Under the pieces are notes generated by a model, which worked only from the letters and a program-made list of their open reading frames with translations, had not been told where the DNA came from and ran no database searches. Position numbers and translations under genes: made by a program. A DNA stretch of 64,000 nucleotides from Emticicia sp965283955 (GTDB taxonomy: Bacteria; Bacteroidota; Bacteroidia; Cytophagales; Spirosomataceae), in the NCBI GenBank assembly GCA_965283955.1, contig CBDIQW010000001.1, forward strand, positions 5,022,001-5,086,000, read 5' to 3'. This document shows, in pieces, positions 46,755 through 55,566 of this stretch. How positions within the stretch are numbered: position 1 is the first letter of the stretch; every line of letters starts with the position of its first letter.

Positions 46755-48827
46755 ATGTCTGCTGAATTAGTCATTTTAATTAATATATTGTTTTATTTAT
46801 TCGGTTTTTCGTTTTTGTTGTACAAACGAAATCAACTGAGTGAACAATCCATTGGTTTACTTTCAATACTCATTAATTTTATTGGTGTACTTTTCTCGAT
46901 GGGTATTCGCTTGAGCGATATTTCTGGCGATGTTATCTCTTATAATTGGTTCTACATCAGCGACAAACTCTTTACGATTGATATTCTGCTCAATGACCTT
47001 ACGTATTTAATGTACTTTTTAGTGCAGTTTATAGCACTTTGGGTACAGGTTTTTTCACTTAAATACATGAAAGGCGACCCAAGTTTTGGGCGATACTACG
47101 CCTATCTCAATTTGTTCATATTGGCAATGATTGGCATCATCGTTTCGGGAAATCTCTTCATGATTTTTATGTTTTGGGAATTGGTAGGTTTGTGTTCGTA
47201 TTTATTAGTAGGCTTTTGGTACGAGAAAAAATCAGCCACCAATGCCGCTATGAAGGCTTTTTTGGTGAATAGAGTGGGTGATATTGGCTTTTTTATCGGA
47301 ATCTTATTAGTTTACAGATATTTTGGTACACTTGATGTGACGGATATTGTCGAAAAAGCTCAAGTTATGTCGGCGGCATCATTGAACAGTCCGATAATAA
47401 CCACCATTGGCCTATTACTTTTTTGTGGATGCGTGGCCAAATCGGCTCAATTACCCTTGCAAGTTTGGCTTCCCGATGCGATGGAAGGCCCAACGCCAGT
47501 TTCGGCATTGATTCATGCTGCTACAATGGTTGCGGCAGGTATTTTTCTGATGGCCAGAATTGAACCAATATTATCTCCAGATACACTTCTCGTGATGGCC
47601 GTTGTGGGTATGTTGACGATGTTTTTCGGAGCGTGTTCGGCACTTGTTCAATATGATATTAAAAAACTCTTAGCATTTTCAACCATTTCTCAATTAGGTT
47701 TGATGGTGGTCGGAATAGGCGTTGGAGCTGTCAATACCGCACTTTTTCATTTAGTTACGCACGCATTTTTTAAAGCGGGTTTATTTTTATCGGCAGGTGC
47801 GGTTATTCACCACATGCACCACGAGCAAGATATGCGTAAAATGGGTAACCTTCGCAAAGAAATTCCTATCATTTATTATACATACACGATTTGTGCCGCA
47901 GCATTGGCAGGGATTCCGTTTTTTTCTGGATTTTTATCGAAAGATGCCATTGTGGTTGCCGCCTTTGAGTGGGCTTCACATCAACCCAAACAAGCATATT
48001 TTATCATTCCTGCGGTGTGTTTAGTGGTCTCGGGTATGAGTGCCTATTATATGATGCGACAAGTATTTTTGGTTTTTTTGGAGCGTGAAGATAATCCACT
48101 CGAACTGATTTCTTCAAGTGCAAAAAGTTTGTATAAAAACGTGGCGAAGCGCATCGAAGGAATCGTAAACGTTGAAGACGATGAAGAACGCCAACAAGCA
48201 GAAATCAGACATGCAAAAGAAGGTGATTTACTTGATTTCTTATCGGAAATTGGCCCGATGGAGCTTTCATCAATCGTTATGGCTATCGCTTCCATCGGAT
48301 TTGTGTTTGCTTTGAATCCATTTTCTGCCGAAAGTAGTTGGTTTTTCCATACTTTCCATCACGAAGCTACAAGTTATCAATGGGTGGCATACATTGCAAT
48401 TTTGGTGGCACTCAATGGTGTACTTTTAGGCTACATTTTCACAAAAGAAGAAAGTTATCGACTTGATAATGACGAACTTGAACCGAGGGGAACGATTGCT
48501 AAGTTTATATTTAAAAACTATTATTTGAGTGAGCTATACCAAACTGTTTTCATAAAACCTTTACTTTGGATAAGTCCTAAAATCAATTTTTTTGATAGAA
48601 AGATAATTGATGGAGCAGTAAATTCGGTTGGTAGTCTGACAATCGCCTGGGCTTCCTTGAATCATTGGTTTGAAAGAAATATCATAGATAGCTTTGTGGG
48701 TTTGGTAGCCAATACAACGGCAAAAATTGGCTCATATACTCGTCAAATTCAAAACGGAAAGGCTCAAACTTATATCATAACGATTTTTGTTTGTTTGGTT
48801 TTGATGATGATTCTTTTGATAGTGTAA
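46755..48827 (+). CDS. nuoL: NADH-quinone oxidoreductase subunit L
   Basis: 690 residues. The antiporter-like core shows LWVQVFSLKYMKGDPSFGRYYAYL, FWELVGLCSYLLVGFWYEKKSATNAAMKAFLVNRVGD with the key Glu, CVAKSAQLPLQVWLPDAMEGPTPVSALIHAATMVAAG, the KKLLAFSTISQLG lysine helix and HAFFKAGLFLSAGAVIHHMHHEQDMRKMG. A long C-terminal extension ends in an isolated helix (TYIITIFVCLVLMMILLIV), as expected of NuoL's lateral arm, which argues against an Mrp antiporter subunit. It pumps protons in complex I. nuoM and nuoN follow, but nuoK and earlier subunits are not upstream. Confidence 0.96.
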   Translation: MSAELVILINILFYLFGFSFLLYKRNQLSEQSIGLLSILINFIGVLFSMGIRLSDISGDVISYNWFYISDKLFTIDILLNDLTYLMYFLVQFIALWVQVFSLKYMKGDPSFGRYYAYLNLFILAMIGIIVSGNLFMIFMFWELVGLCSYLLVGFWYEKKSATNAAMKAFLVNRVGDIGFFIGILLVYRYFGTLDVTDIVEKAQVMSAASLNSPIITTIGLLLFCGCVAKSAQLPLQVWLPDAMEGPTPVSALIHAATMVAAGIFLMARIEPILSPDTLLVMAVVGMLTMFFGACSALVQYDIKKLLAFSTISQLGLMVVGIGVGAVNTALFHLVTHAFFKAGLFLSAGAVIHHMHHEQDMRKMGNLRKEIPIIYYTYTICAAALAGIPFFSGFLSKDAIVVAAFEWASHQPKQAYFIIPAVCLVVSGMSAYYMMRQVFLVFLEREDNPLELISSSAKSLYKNVAKRIEGIVNVEDDEERQQAEIRHAKEGDLLDFLSEIGPMELSSIVMAIASIGFVFALNPFSAESSWFFHTFHHEATSYQWVAYIAILVALNGVLLGYIFTKEESYRLDNDELEPRGTIAKFIFKNYYLSELYQTVFIKPLLWISPKINFFDRKIIDGAVNSVGSLTIAWASLNHWFERNIIDSFVGLVANTTAKIGSYTRQIQNGKAQTYIITIFVCLVLMMILLIV

Positions 48828-48829
48828 GA

Positions 48830-48993
48830 GAATGACGAATTATTCAATTGACGAATGACGAATGAGTTAGTTATAAAGATACTTGTTTATGATTTTGAAA
48901 TTAGAATATCATCTTTTTCTTAGAAATAGTTTAACTATGATTTAAGTATATTAATTAATATTCGTTATTCGTCAATCGAATAATTCGTCATTC
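48830..48993. repeat. Long inverted repeat between nuoL and nuoM
   Basis: Arms of 34 bases at 48830-48863 and 48960-48993 pair at 32 of 34 positions; each arm is built from GAATGACGAAT-like words. The 96-base spacer is AT-rich. It would fold into a large stem-loop in the nuoLM transcript and ends 4 bases before the nuoM start. A related but rearranged copy is at about 54229-54335. Confidence 0.75.
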
Positions 48994-48997
48994 CTCT

Positions 48998-50575
48998 ATG
49001 AATAATTTTTTACTTTCAACACTCATTTTTCTACCCTTTGCTGGTTCGGTGATGGTGTTGTTGTTGCCAAGCACTTACCGAGACTCATTTCGATGGATTT
49101 CACTGATAGTGAGTGTCATCAATTTACTCAATATTTTTACGCTTTATAATAATTTTGATAGACAATTGTCTGATTATCAATTCATTGAGCAACATGAGTG
49201 GATTCGTATGAGTCTTGGAAACCTTGGAGTGCTCTCGATTGATTATCTTTTGGGAGTCGATGGAATCAATATGCCGATGATTTTACTTTCTGGAATTGTG
49301 TTGTTGATAGGTTCTATTTCATCTTTCACTATCGGCTACCGCCAGAAGGCTTATCATTCATTATACTTATTACTTTCGGGAAGCATTATTGGTTGTTTTG
49401 CGGCACTTGATTTCTTCTTATTCTTTTTGTTTTTTGAGTTCATGTTGCTTCCGATGTATTTTTTAATCGGAATTTGGGGAGGTGAACGCCGAGAATATGC
49501 TGCCATTAAATTCTTTATTTATACGCTCGTTGGTTCGATTTTTATTTTAATTGTAATGATTGGTTTGTCGATGTCGGTGCAAGATTCGTTTTTCTCGCAA
49601 GAAATGGGCGGAACGGTTCACACATTCGACTTCCGTCAACTCATAGATTTTAAAAATTATATTCCTCATAGCATTCTACATCCTGTCGAAAAGCAACTGA
49701 TTTTTGGTATGCCAGCTCGACTTTTTGCTTTTGTATTATTGATTATTGGTTTTGGTATAAAACTGCCATCCGTACCTTTTCATACATGGCTACCAGATGC
49801 CCACGTTGAAGCTCCAACGCCAGTTTCGGTAGTTTTAGCAGGGATTTTATTGAAAGTAGGAGCGTATGGTTTTATTCGTATTGCTTATGGCTTTTTCCCC
49901 GATATTGCTTATCAGTTTACTTACATTGTGGCTGGTGCGGGCGTAATTTCAATTATTTATGGAGCTTACAATGCCCTTGCCCAAGAAGATTTGAAGAAAA
50001 TGATTGCCTATTCGTCTATCTCTCACATGGGATTTGTGCTTTTAGGACTGGCTTCAATGACCGTTGAAGGTGTAAATGGAGCAATTTATCAAATGTTCGG
50101 GCATGGATTAGTTTCAGCAATGCTATTTTTGGTGGCTGGCGTAATCTACGACCGAACGCATAATCGACTTATCGAAAATTTTAGAGGTTTATCGAGTGCC
50201 ATGCCGTATTTTACATTGGCCGTTACGGTGGCATTTTTCGGAGCTTTAGGTTTGCCATCATTGCCAGGTTTCATGGGTGAGTTTTTCACAATCATGGGTG
50301 GTTTCCAGTCTGAAATTTTGCCAGATTGGGTTTCTATGCTTGCTATGCTGGGAATTGTGCTTTCGGCAGGTTATTTCCTCTGGACATTGCAAAAAATGTT
50401 TTTCGGAACATTTTGGGCAAACCGTAATCAAGAAGAAAACATGAAAGACCTCGATTTTCGTGAAATAGTGATGCTTTATTCACTTGCCGCTTTATCAATT
50501 ATTTTTGGAATTTTCCCAAACCTAATTTTTGATATTTCAGGCGAATCAGTGAAGGCATTTTTAAATGGGTTTTAA
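48998..50575 (+). CDS. nuoM: NADH-quinone oxidoreductase subunit M
   Basis: 525 residues, about 14 membrane helices. Conserved NuoM features are SIDYLLGVDGINMPMILLSGIV, FFEFMLLPMYFLIGIWGG with the essential Glu, GFGIKLPSVPFHTWLPDAHVEAPTPVSVVLAGILLKVGAYG with the discontinuous helix and Lys, and DLKKMIAYSSISHMGFVLLGL. Part of the proton-pumping membrane arm of complex I. It is separated from nuoL by a 170-bp gap almost filled by an inverted repeat, yet probably cotranscribed. Confidence 0.97.
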   Translation: MNNFLLSTLIFLPFAGSVMVLLLPSTYRDSFRWISLIVSVINLLNIFTLYNNFDRQLSDYQFIEQHEWIRMSLGNLGVLSIDYLLGVDGINMPMILLSGIVLLIGSISSFTIGYRQKAYHSLYLLLSGSIIGCFAALDFFLFFLFFEFMLLPMYFLIGIWGGERREYAAIKFFIYTLVGSIFILIVMIGLSMSVQDSFFSQEMGGTVHTFDFRQLIDFKNYIPHSILHPVEKQLIFGMPARLFAFVLLIIGFGIKLPSVPFHTWLPDAHVEAPTPVSVVLAGILLKVGAYGFIRIAYGFFPDIAYQFTYIVAGAGVISIIYGAYNALAQEDLKKMIAYSSISHMGFVLLGLASMTVEGVNGAIYQMFGHGLVSAMLFLVAGVIYDRTHNRLIENFRGLSSAMPYFTLAVTVAFFGALGLPSLPGFMGEFFTIMGGFQSEILPDWVSMLAMLGIVLSAGYFLWTLQKMFFGTFWANRNQEENMKDLDFREIVMLYSLAALSIIFGIFPNLIFDISGESVKAFLNGF

Positions 50576-50579
50576 TTTT

Positions 50580-50673
50580 GCGATTAGCTATTGGCTTTTA
50601 GCTGTTTTTATTTCACTCAAAATTTACTGGCATTTTGCCAAAAGCCAACAACTAAAAGCTATCAGCTAATTGC
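50580..50673. repeat. Inverted repeat between nuoM and nuoN (AGCTATTGGCTTTTAGC type)
   Basis: Arms at 50580-50606 (GCGATTAGCTATTGGC, then TTTTAGCTGTT) and 50647-50673 pair with a few mismatches and one bulge. The words (ATTAGCT, GCTTTTAGC) differ from those in the nuoL-nuoM repeat. It covers the TTG that would begin the longest nuoN frame, which favours the ATG at 50700. Confidence 0.65.
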
Positions 50674-50699
50674 TAAAAGCCGAAGCGGCAAAGTATTCA

Positions 50700-52178
50700 A
50701 TGCTCGAAAAATTATCACATATTCTCTTTAGTTCTCGTGTACTATTACCTGATTTACTCTTCGGAGTAGTGTTTTTGGTGATAGTTGCCGCTATTGCTTT
50801 TTCTCAAAAATTAGATGCCGAACGTACTTATGTGTTATTTAATGTACTAATAATCAGTGTATTAATTAGCATCGGCTTTGTGTTCTATGCGTTCTTTGGA
50901 TTTTATAAACAGTATTTCGAGTCGGGAAGTGTGCTTTTTGGACAACTGATATATTTAGATTCCTTCAGTTTATTCTTCAAACTCATTATTTCCATTGCAT
51001 CGGTAGCGGTTCTGATTCATGTTTGGGTGGTGGGCTATAAAGTAGTAGGGGAGTTTTACGCCATTTTTATGGCTTTGGTTTGGGGTTTGTTTATCATGAC
51101 CATGACCACCAACTGGCTTATACTCTATGTTTCGCTTGAAATGGTTTCTATTTGCTCATATATTTTAGTGGTTTTTAATAAAGGAAAAAACAATAGCGAA
51201 GCGGGTATTAAATACCTATTGTTTGGTGCAACGAGTTCGGCAATTATGCTTTATGGCATTTCGCTGCTCTATGGAATGACAGGAACACTCAATTTTGTTG
51301 GACAAGAATTTGCCACTTTTTTAGGTCAAAATCCTACTTGGATTGCTCAAATTGCCATTTTTATGACTATCGGTGGGTTACTTTTTAAACTTTCAGCAGT
51401 TCCGTTTCATAGTTGGACACCCGATGTCTATGAAGCTACACCAACACCTATCGTAGCTTTTCTATCTATTGCACCAAAAGCAGCCGTTGTACTGGTTTTG
51501 ATTCGCCTTTTTTCTTCATTGAGTATCGATTTCCGAATGGTAATGGCTATAGTAATCATGGCTTCTATTACAATTGGAAATTTATCGGCTTTGTGGCAAA
51601 CCAATACCAAGCGAATGCTCGGTTATTCAACAATTGCTCATGCGGGTTTTATGTTGGTGGGTTTGTTGGCAACTAATATTATTGGGGTTCAATCAACCAT
51701 TTTTTATATAGCTACTTATCTTTTTATTACGCTTGCGGCCTTTTTACTGATAGATTTACTAGCCTTAAAAACTGAAAGTTACGAACTCGAAAGTCTGCGA
51801 GGATTGGGTCAAGAAAATATCTTTTTGGGCTTAGCGACTGTAATAATTATGATTGCTTTAGTTGGTTTACCTCCAACTGTAGGTTTTACCAGGAAATTGC
51901 TTCTTTTCACTGCTTTGTGGGAGTCTTACCAAACATCAGGCAGTAATATGTTATTAATTGTCTTGGTTTTTGGCTTACTAAACACCGCCATTTCGATATT
52001 TTATTACATCAAGATTCCGTATTTTATGATTTTCAAAGAGCCTAAAATTGGGGTTCGCTACTATCAAATCGGCTTTATTCGCAAAGGTTTCTTGTTGATA
52101 TTCCTGTTTTTTATTATCTATTTATTTATGCGTCCGAGTGGGCTTTTAAACTTAATCGAAAGCTTGAAATTGGTATAA
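50700..52178 (+). CDS. nuoN: NADH-quinone oxidoreductase subunit N
   Basis: 492 residues from the ATG at 50700 (MLEKLSHILFSSRVLLPDLLFG). About 14 membrane helices with NuoN landmarks: LYVSLEMVSICSYILVVFNKG with the helix-5-type Glu, LLFKLSAVPFHSWTPDVYEATPTPIVAFLSIAPKAA, TKRMLGYSTIAHAGFMLVGL and GLPPTVGFTRKLLLF. It forms part of the proton pathway of complex I next to NuoM. The last of the three clustered subunits; purF follows after 154 bp with no gene in between. Confidence 0.96.
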   Translation: MLEKLSHILFSSRVLLPDLLFGVVFLVIVAAIAFSQKLDAERTYVLFNVLIISVLISIGFVFYAFFGFYKQYFESGSVLFGQLIYLDSFSLFFKLIISIASVAVLIHVWVVGYKVVGEFYAIFMALVWGLFIMTMTTNWLILYVSLEMVSICSYILVVFNKGKNNSEAGIKYLLFGATSSAIMLYGISLLYGMTGTLNFVGQEFATFLGQNPTWIAQIAIFMTIGGLLFKLSAVPFHSWTPDVYEATPTPIVAFLSIAPKAAVVLVLIRLFSSLSIDFRMVMAIVIMASITIGNLSALWQTNTKRMLGYSTIAHAGFMLVGLLATNIIGVQSTIFYIATYLFITLAAFLLIDLLALKTESYELESLRGLGQENIFLGLATVIIMIALVGLPPTVGFTRKLLLFTALWESYQTSGSNMLLIVLVFGLLNTAISIFYYIKIPYFMIFKEPKIGVRYYQIGFIRKGFLLIFLFFIIYLFMRPSGLLNLIESLKLV

Positions 52179-52332
52179 TTTAGCCTTTTTCAAAGAAAAC
52201 ATTTGCTTATATTTAGATAATATAAACTCCGTTCAGATTGCCTTAACATTCTCTTAAAACAAATAGAACTTTTTCTTTGCAAGGCACGTATATTCTTTAG
52301 AACTTTGCATAACCAATCTCCAAAAATTCTCA

Positions 52333-54225
52333 ATGAGCGACGCAATTAAACACGAATGTGGCATTGCCCTTGTTCGTCTTCGCAAACCACTTCAATACTA
52401 CATCGACAAATACGGTACGCCCCTTTATGGCATTCAACGATTGTACGTTTTAATGGAAAAACAATCGAATCGTGGCCAAGATGGAGCAGGAGTCGGAAAT
52501 GTAAAACTTGATGTTGCCCCTGGCCATCGTTACATAAGTCGATACCGTTCCGTTGAAAATCGACCGATTGTTGATATTTTTAATAAGATTAACGAGAAAT
52601 ACAAAGATGTTCTTCGCAACAATCCCGACAAATTCAAAAATGCCGAATGGTTGCAAGAAAATGTAGCTTACTCAGGTGAAGTTTGGCTCGGACACCTTCG
52701 CTACGGTACACACGGCAAAAACGAAATCGAAAATTGTCATCCGATGTTGCGTCAGAGCAACTGGCGTAGTCGAAACATGTTGGTAGCAGGAAACTTCAAC
52801 ATGACTAATGCCGAAGAACTTTTCCATAAATTAGTAAAATTGGGTCAGCACCCGAAAGACTTGGGAGATACCGTAACCGTAATGGAGAAAATCGGACACT
52901 TCCTCGACGAAGAAAATCAAAGAGTATTCGACCGCTTCAAAGGCATCTACGAAAACCCCGCCCTCTCAGACATCATCGAAGATAACATGGATTTGCCAAG
53001 AGTATTGCACCGTGCGTGCCGTGATTTCGACGGTGGATATGCAATGGCTGGTGTGACAGGTTTCGGTGCTTCGTTTGTTGTGCGTGACCCTGCTGGAATT
53101 CGTCCAGCATATTATTGGGCAAATGATGAGGTTGTGATTGTGGCTTCTGAAAAAACGGCTATAAAAGCTGCTTTCAATGCCAATTATGATGATATTAAGG
53201 AAGTTCAGCCAGGAAATGCCTTGATTATTGACAAGCATGGCGAATATAATGAGTTTCAGATAATGAAACCATTGGAGAAAAAATCGTGTAGTTTTGAGCG
53301 TATTTATTTCTCTCGTGGCTCTGACCCTCAGATTTACGAAGAACGTAAGAAGCTCGGTCAATTATTGATTCCTCAGATTTTGGAAGAAATCAATTATGAC
53401 CTCGAAAATACAGTTTTCTCATACATTCCAAACACCGCCGAAAGTGCGTTTTTCGGAATGGTGGAAGGTTTAGAACAATATTTGTCCGACTGGCGTTTGA
53501 AACGCATCACCGAAGGCAATCTTTCACCCGAAGAAATCAAGAAAGTGTTGTCTTTCCGTCCGAGAATCGAAAAATTAGTATCGAAAGATGTAAAACTTCG
53601 TACTTTTATCACTAATGATGATGAACGTGACGAAATGGTTTCGCACGTATATGAAATGACCTACGAAGTTGTGCGAAAAGGTATCGACACCGTAGTTTTG
53701 ATTGATGACTCAATTGTGCGTGGAACAACCCTCGAAAAGAGTATCTTGAAAATGATTGATCGTCTTGGGCCTAAGAAAGTAATCATTGTTTCGTCTACTC
53801 CGCAGATTCGTTACCCAGATTGTTATGGTATTGATATGTCGAAGATGAAAGAATTTGTGGCTTTCAGAGCGATGCTTGATTTACTCCGCCAGAACGGTAT
53901 TGAGTATATGAAGCAGGAAGTTTATGCCCAAAGTGTAGGTGCATTGCAAACAGATAATGCTTACGACCAAAATTTCGTGAAGCAATTATACGATAAATTT
54001 ACTGATGAAGAAATTTCACAGAAAGTTGCCGAAATTGTTACACCCGAAAATATGAAAGCGGAAGTTGCAATGGTTTATCAGACCGTAGAAAATCTTCACA
54101 AGGCTTGCCCAAATCATATTGGTGACTGGTATTTTACAGGAAATTATCCAACTCGTGGTGGAAATAGAGTAGTGAACCGAGCGTTCGTAAACTTTATGGA
54201 AGGCAAATTGGTGAGAGCATATTAG
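52333..54225 (+). CDS. purF: Amidophosphoribosyltransferase (PurF), long Bacteroidota form
   Basis: 630 residues, longer than the usual ~500. The class II glutaminase begins MSDAIKHECGIAL, so Cys9 would become the N-terminal nucleophile after removal of an 8-residue propeptide. SNRGQDGAG and RYGTHG follow and are typical of the glutaminase half. The transferase half has the PRPP-binding motif VVLIDDSIVRGTTLEKS. It catalyses the first step of purine synthesis, PRPP plus glutamine to phosphoribosylamine. The extra length lies between and after the domains (about 340-430 and the last 100 residues). No purine neighbours in the window. Family certain; a related glutamine-dependent transferase of the same class is a remote alternative. 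Confidence 0.9.
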   Translation: MSDAIKHECGIALVRLRKPLQYYIDKYGTPLYGIQRLYVLMEKQSNRGQDGAGVGNVKLDVAPGHRYISRYRSVENRPIVDIFNKINEKYKDVLRNNPDKFKNAEWLQENVAYSGEVWLGHLRYGTHGKNEIENCHPMLRQSNWRSRNMLVAGNFNMTNAEELFHKLVKLGQHPKDLGDTVTVMEKIGHFLDEENQRVFDRFKGIYENPALSDIIEDNMDLPRVLHRACRDFDGGYAMAGVTGFGASFVVRDPAGIRPAYYWANDEVVIVASEKTAIKAAFNANYDDIKEVQPGNALIIDKHGEYNEFQIMKPLEKKSCSFERIYFSRGSDPQIYEERKKLGQLLIPQILEEINYDLENTVFSYIPNTAESAFFGMVEGLEQYLSDWRLKRITEGNLSPEEIKKVLSFRPRIEKLVSKDVKLRTFITNDDERDEMVSHVYEMTYEVVRKGIDTVVLIDDSIVRGTTLEKSILKMIDRLGPKKVIIVSSTPQIRYPDCYGIDMSKMKEFVAFRAMLDLLRQNGIEYMKQEVYAQSVGALQTDNAYDQNFVKQLYDKFTDEEISQKVAEIVTPENMKAEVAMVYQTVENLHKACPNHIGDWYFTGNYPTRGGNRVVNRAFVNFMEGKLVRAY

Positions 54226-54234
54226 TGGAATGAC

Positions 54235-54256
54235 GACGGGGTCGCCCGTGCGATTA
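54235..54256. repeat. GC-rich 22-bp repeat inserted in a GAATGACGA-type repeat, copy 1
   Basis: The core CGGGGTCGCCCGTGCGATT differs at one base from 55469-55490. It is flanked by GAATGACGA on both sides (9 bp direct repeats), inside a longer array of GAATGACGAAT words that ends at about 54335 with inverted copies. It stands out as GC-rich in AT-rich DNA. Confidence 0.7.
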
Positions 54257-54333
54257 CGAATGACGAATTATGAATAATTTCTCGCAGAGCCTGCTTTAAT
54301 TCGTAAATCGTCATTCGTAAATCGTCATTCGTT

Positions 54334-54474
54334 TTATTTTTTCTTCTTTTTTGGTAATGTAAAAACGTTATTAGTAACTTCTTGCATACCAATCACTCGT
54401 AACAAATCTATGATATTTACAGTTTCATTAGAGATAGGCATTGCTTGTGTCGATGAAATGGTAGAAGTATTCAT
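54334..54474 (-). CDS. Possible small protein of 46 residues, Lys-rich C-terminus
   Basis: Starting at the ATG at 54474 the frame reads MNTSTISSTQAMPISN and ends LPKKKKK; a longer 65-residue start at 54531 is less natural. There is a plausible amphipathic stretch (ETVNIIDLLRVIGMQEV) but no recognised family, signal or membrane segment. It lies between purF and the LolA-like gene on the opposite strand, beside the repeat array. Coding status rests only on an open frame; no function is suggested. Confidence 0.3.
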   Translation of the reverse strand: MNTSTISSTQAMPISNETVNIIDLLRVIGMQEVTNNVFTLPKKKKK

Positions 54475-54687
54475 TTTTATTGGAGTTTGTGTTAATGTAA
54501 CAAAGTTAATGCAGAAAGCGAATATTCGCAAAATGATTTAATGTTTATTTTAGTAAATATTTATTAAACGGTATGATTCAATAAAAATAATTTGTTGTTT
54601 AGTTCATGATCAAAATTAAAGCCAATAATTACTTATTTTCTTCATATTAAACTTTCAAAAAAATCAACCTTGTAAGCTAATAACTCA

Positions 54688-55455
54688 ATGAAAAAACTAC
54701 TATTTACTTGTATTGTGGCTTTTTTTAGCCAATCACTCAAAGCACAAGAAACTTCTGATGCAAAGGCCATTGAAATTGCCGATAAAGTAATGACAGCGAT
54801 GGGAGGTAAAAAAGCCTGGGACGAAACACGTCATATTACTTGGAATTTTTTTGGAGCAAGAACCCTCACTTGGGACAAATGGACGGGAAATGTCAGAATT
54901 GATTTTCCGAGAGATAAATCAGTAATTTTAATGAATATTAATACTGATACAGGAAAAGTTTTTAAGTACGGAGCCGAACAAACAGCCGCCGATTCGGTTA
55001 AGAAATATATGAAAGCAGGCAAAGGGGCTTGGATTAATGATTCATATTGGCTCACGATGCCATTTAAATTGAGAGATAATGGAGTAACGCTTAAATATTT
55101 GGGTGAAGATAAAACCGAAGCAGGTAAAGAAGCGTACTTATTGCAGATGACTTTCAAAGAAGTTGGCAATACGCCAAACAATATGTATAAAGTTTGGGTT
55201 GAAAAAGAAAGTAATTTATTGACTCAGTGGTCATACTTTGCAAAATCAACTGACGAAAAACCAGGATTTACTCGTCCGTGGACAGATTACAAGCCTTATG
55301 GTAAAATTATCTTGTCAGGCGAGCGTGGCGACCGTGATTTAACTGAAATCAAGGTTTTTGAAGCTTTACCTGAATCAATTTATACAGACTTTAAAAAGCC
55401 CGATTTCAGTAAAGCAAAAGATTATAATAAGAAAAAAGATAAAATAGAGTTTTAA
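54688..55455 (+). CDS. Secreted LolA-like/DUF6503-type protein
   Basis: 255 residues with a signal peptide (MKKLLFTCIVAFFSQSLKAQ). It begins the mature part with KAIEIADKVMTAMGGKKAWDET and carries a series of beta strands (HITWNFFGARTLTWDKWTGNVRIDF; GVTLKYLGEDKTEAGKEAYLLQMTF; YKVWVEKESNLLTQWSY). The LolA/LppX-like half-barrel suggests handling of lipid or another hydrophobic ligand in the periplasm. Common in Bacteroidota but uncharacterised. It precedes hemH by 110 bp, a gap that carries the second GC-rich repeat. Confidence 0.7.
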   Translation: MKKLLFTCIVAFFSQSLKAQETSDAKAIEIADKVMTAMGGKKAWDETRHITWNFFGARTLTWDKWTGNVRIDFPRDKSVILMNINTDTGKVFKYGAEQTAADSVKKYMKAGKGAWINDSYWLTMPFKLRDNGVTLKYLGEDKTEAGKEAYLLQMTFKEVGNTPNNMYKVWVEKESNLLTQWSYFAKSTDEKPGFTRPWTDYKPYGKIILSGERGDRDLTEIKVFEALPESIYTDFKKPDFSKAKDYNKKKDKIEF

Positions 55456-55468
55456 ATATAAGAATTAA

Positions 55469-55490
55469 GACGGGGTCGCCCGAGCGATTA
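55469..55490. repeat. GC-rich 22-bp repeat inserted in an AGAATTAAGA repeat, copy 2
   Basis: The core CGGGGTCGCCCGAGCGATT is flanked on both sides by AGAATTAAGA (10 bp direct repeats, 55461-55470 and 55490-55499). The following sequence (to about 55555) is a set of AATTCTACATTC-type words complementary to the left side. The copy at 54235 is embedded the same way but in a different host repeat. Confidence 0.7.
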
Positions 55491-55566
55491 AGAATTAAGA
55501 ATTTTAAGTTTTAGATTTTCATTTTTAATTCTACATTCTCAATTCTACATTCATTAAATTGAAAAA

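Noticed and set aside
46755..52178. Mrp-type antiporter or bicarbonate-transporter operon
   Set aside because: All three genes match NuoL, NuoM and NuoN in order, and NuoL has the long C-terminal arm; no MrpC-G or DabA-like genes are present.
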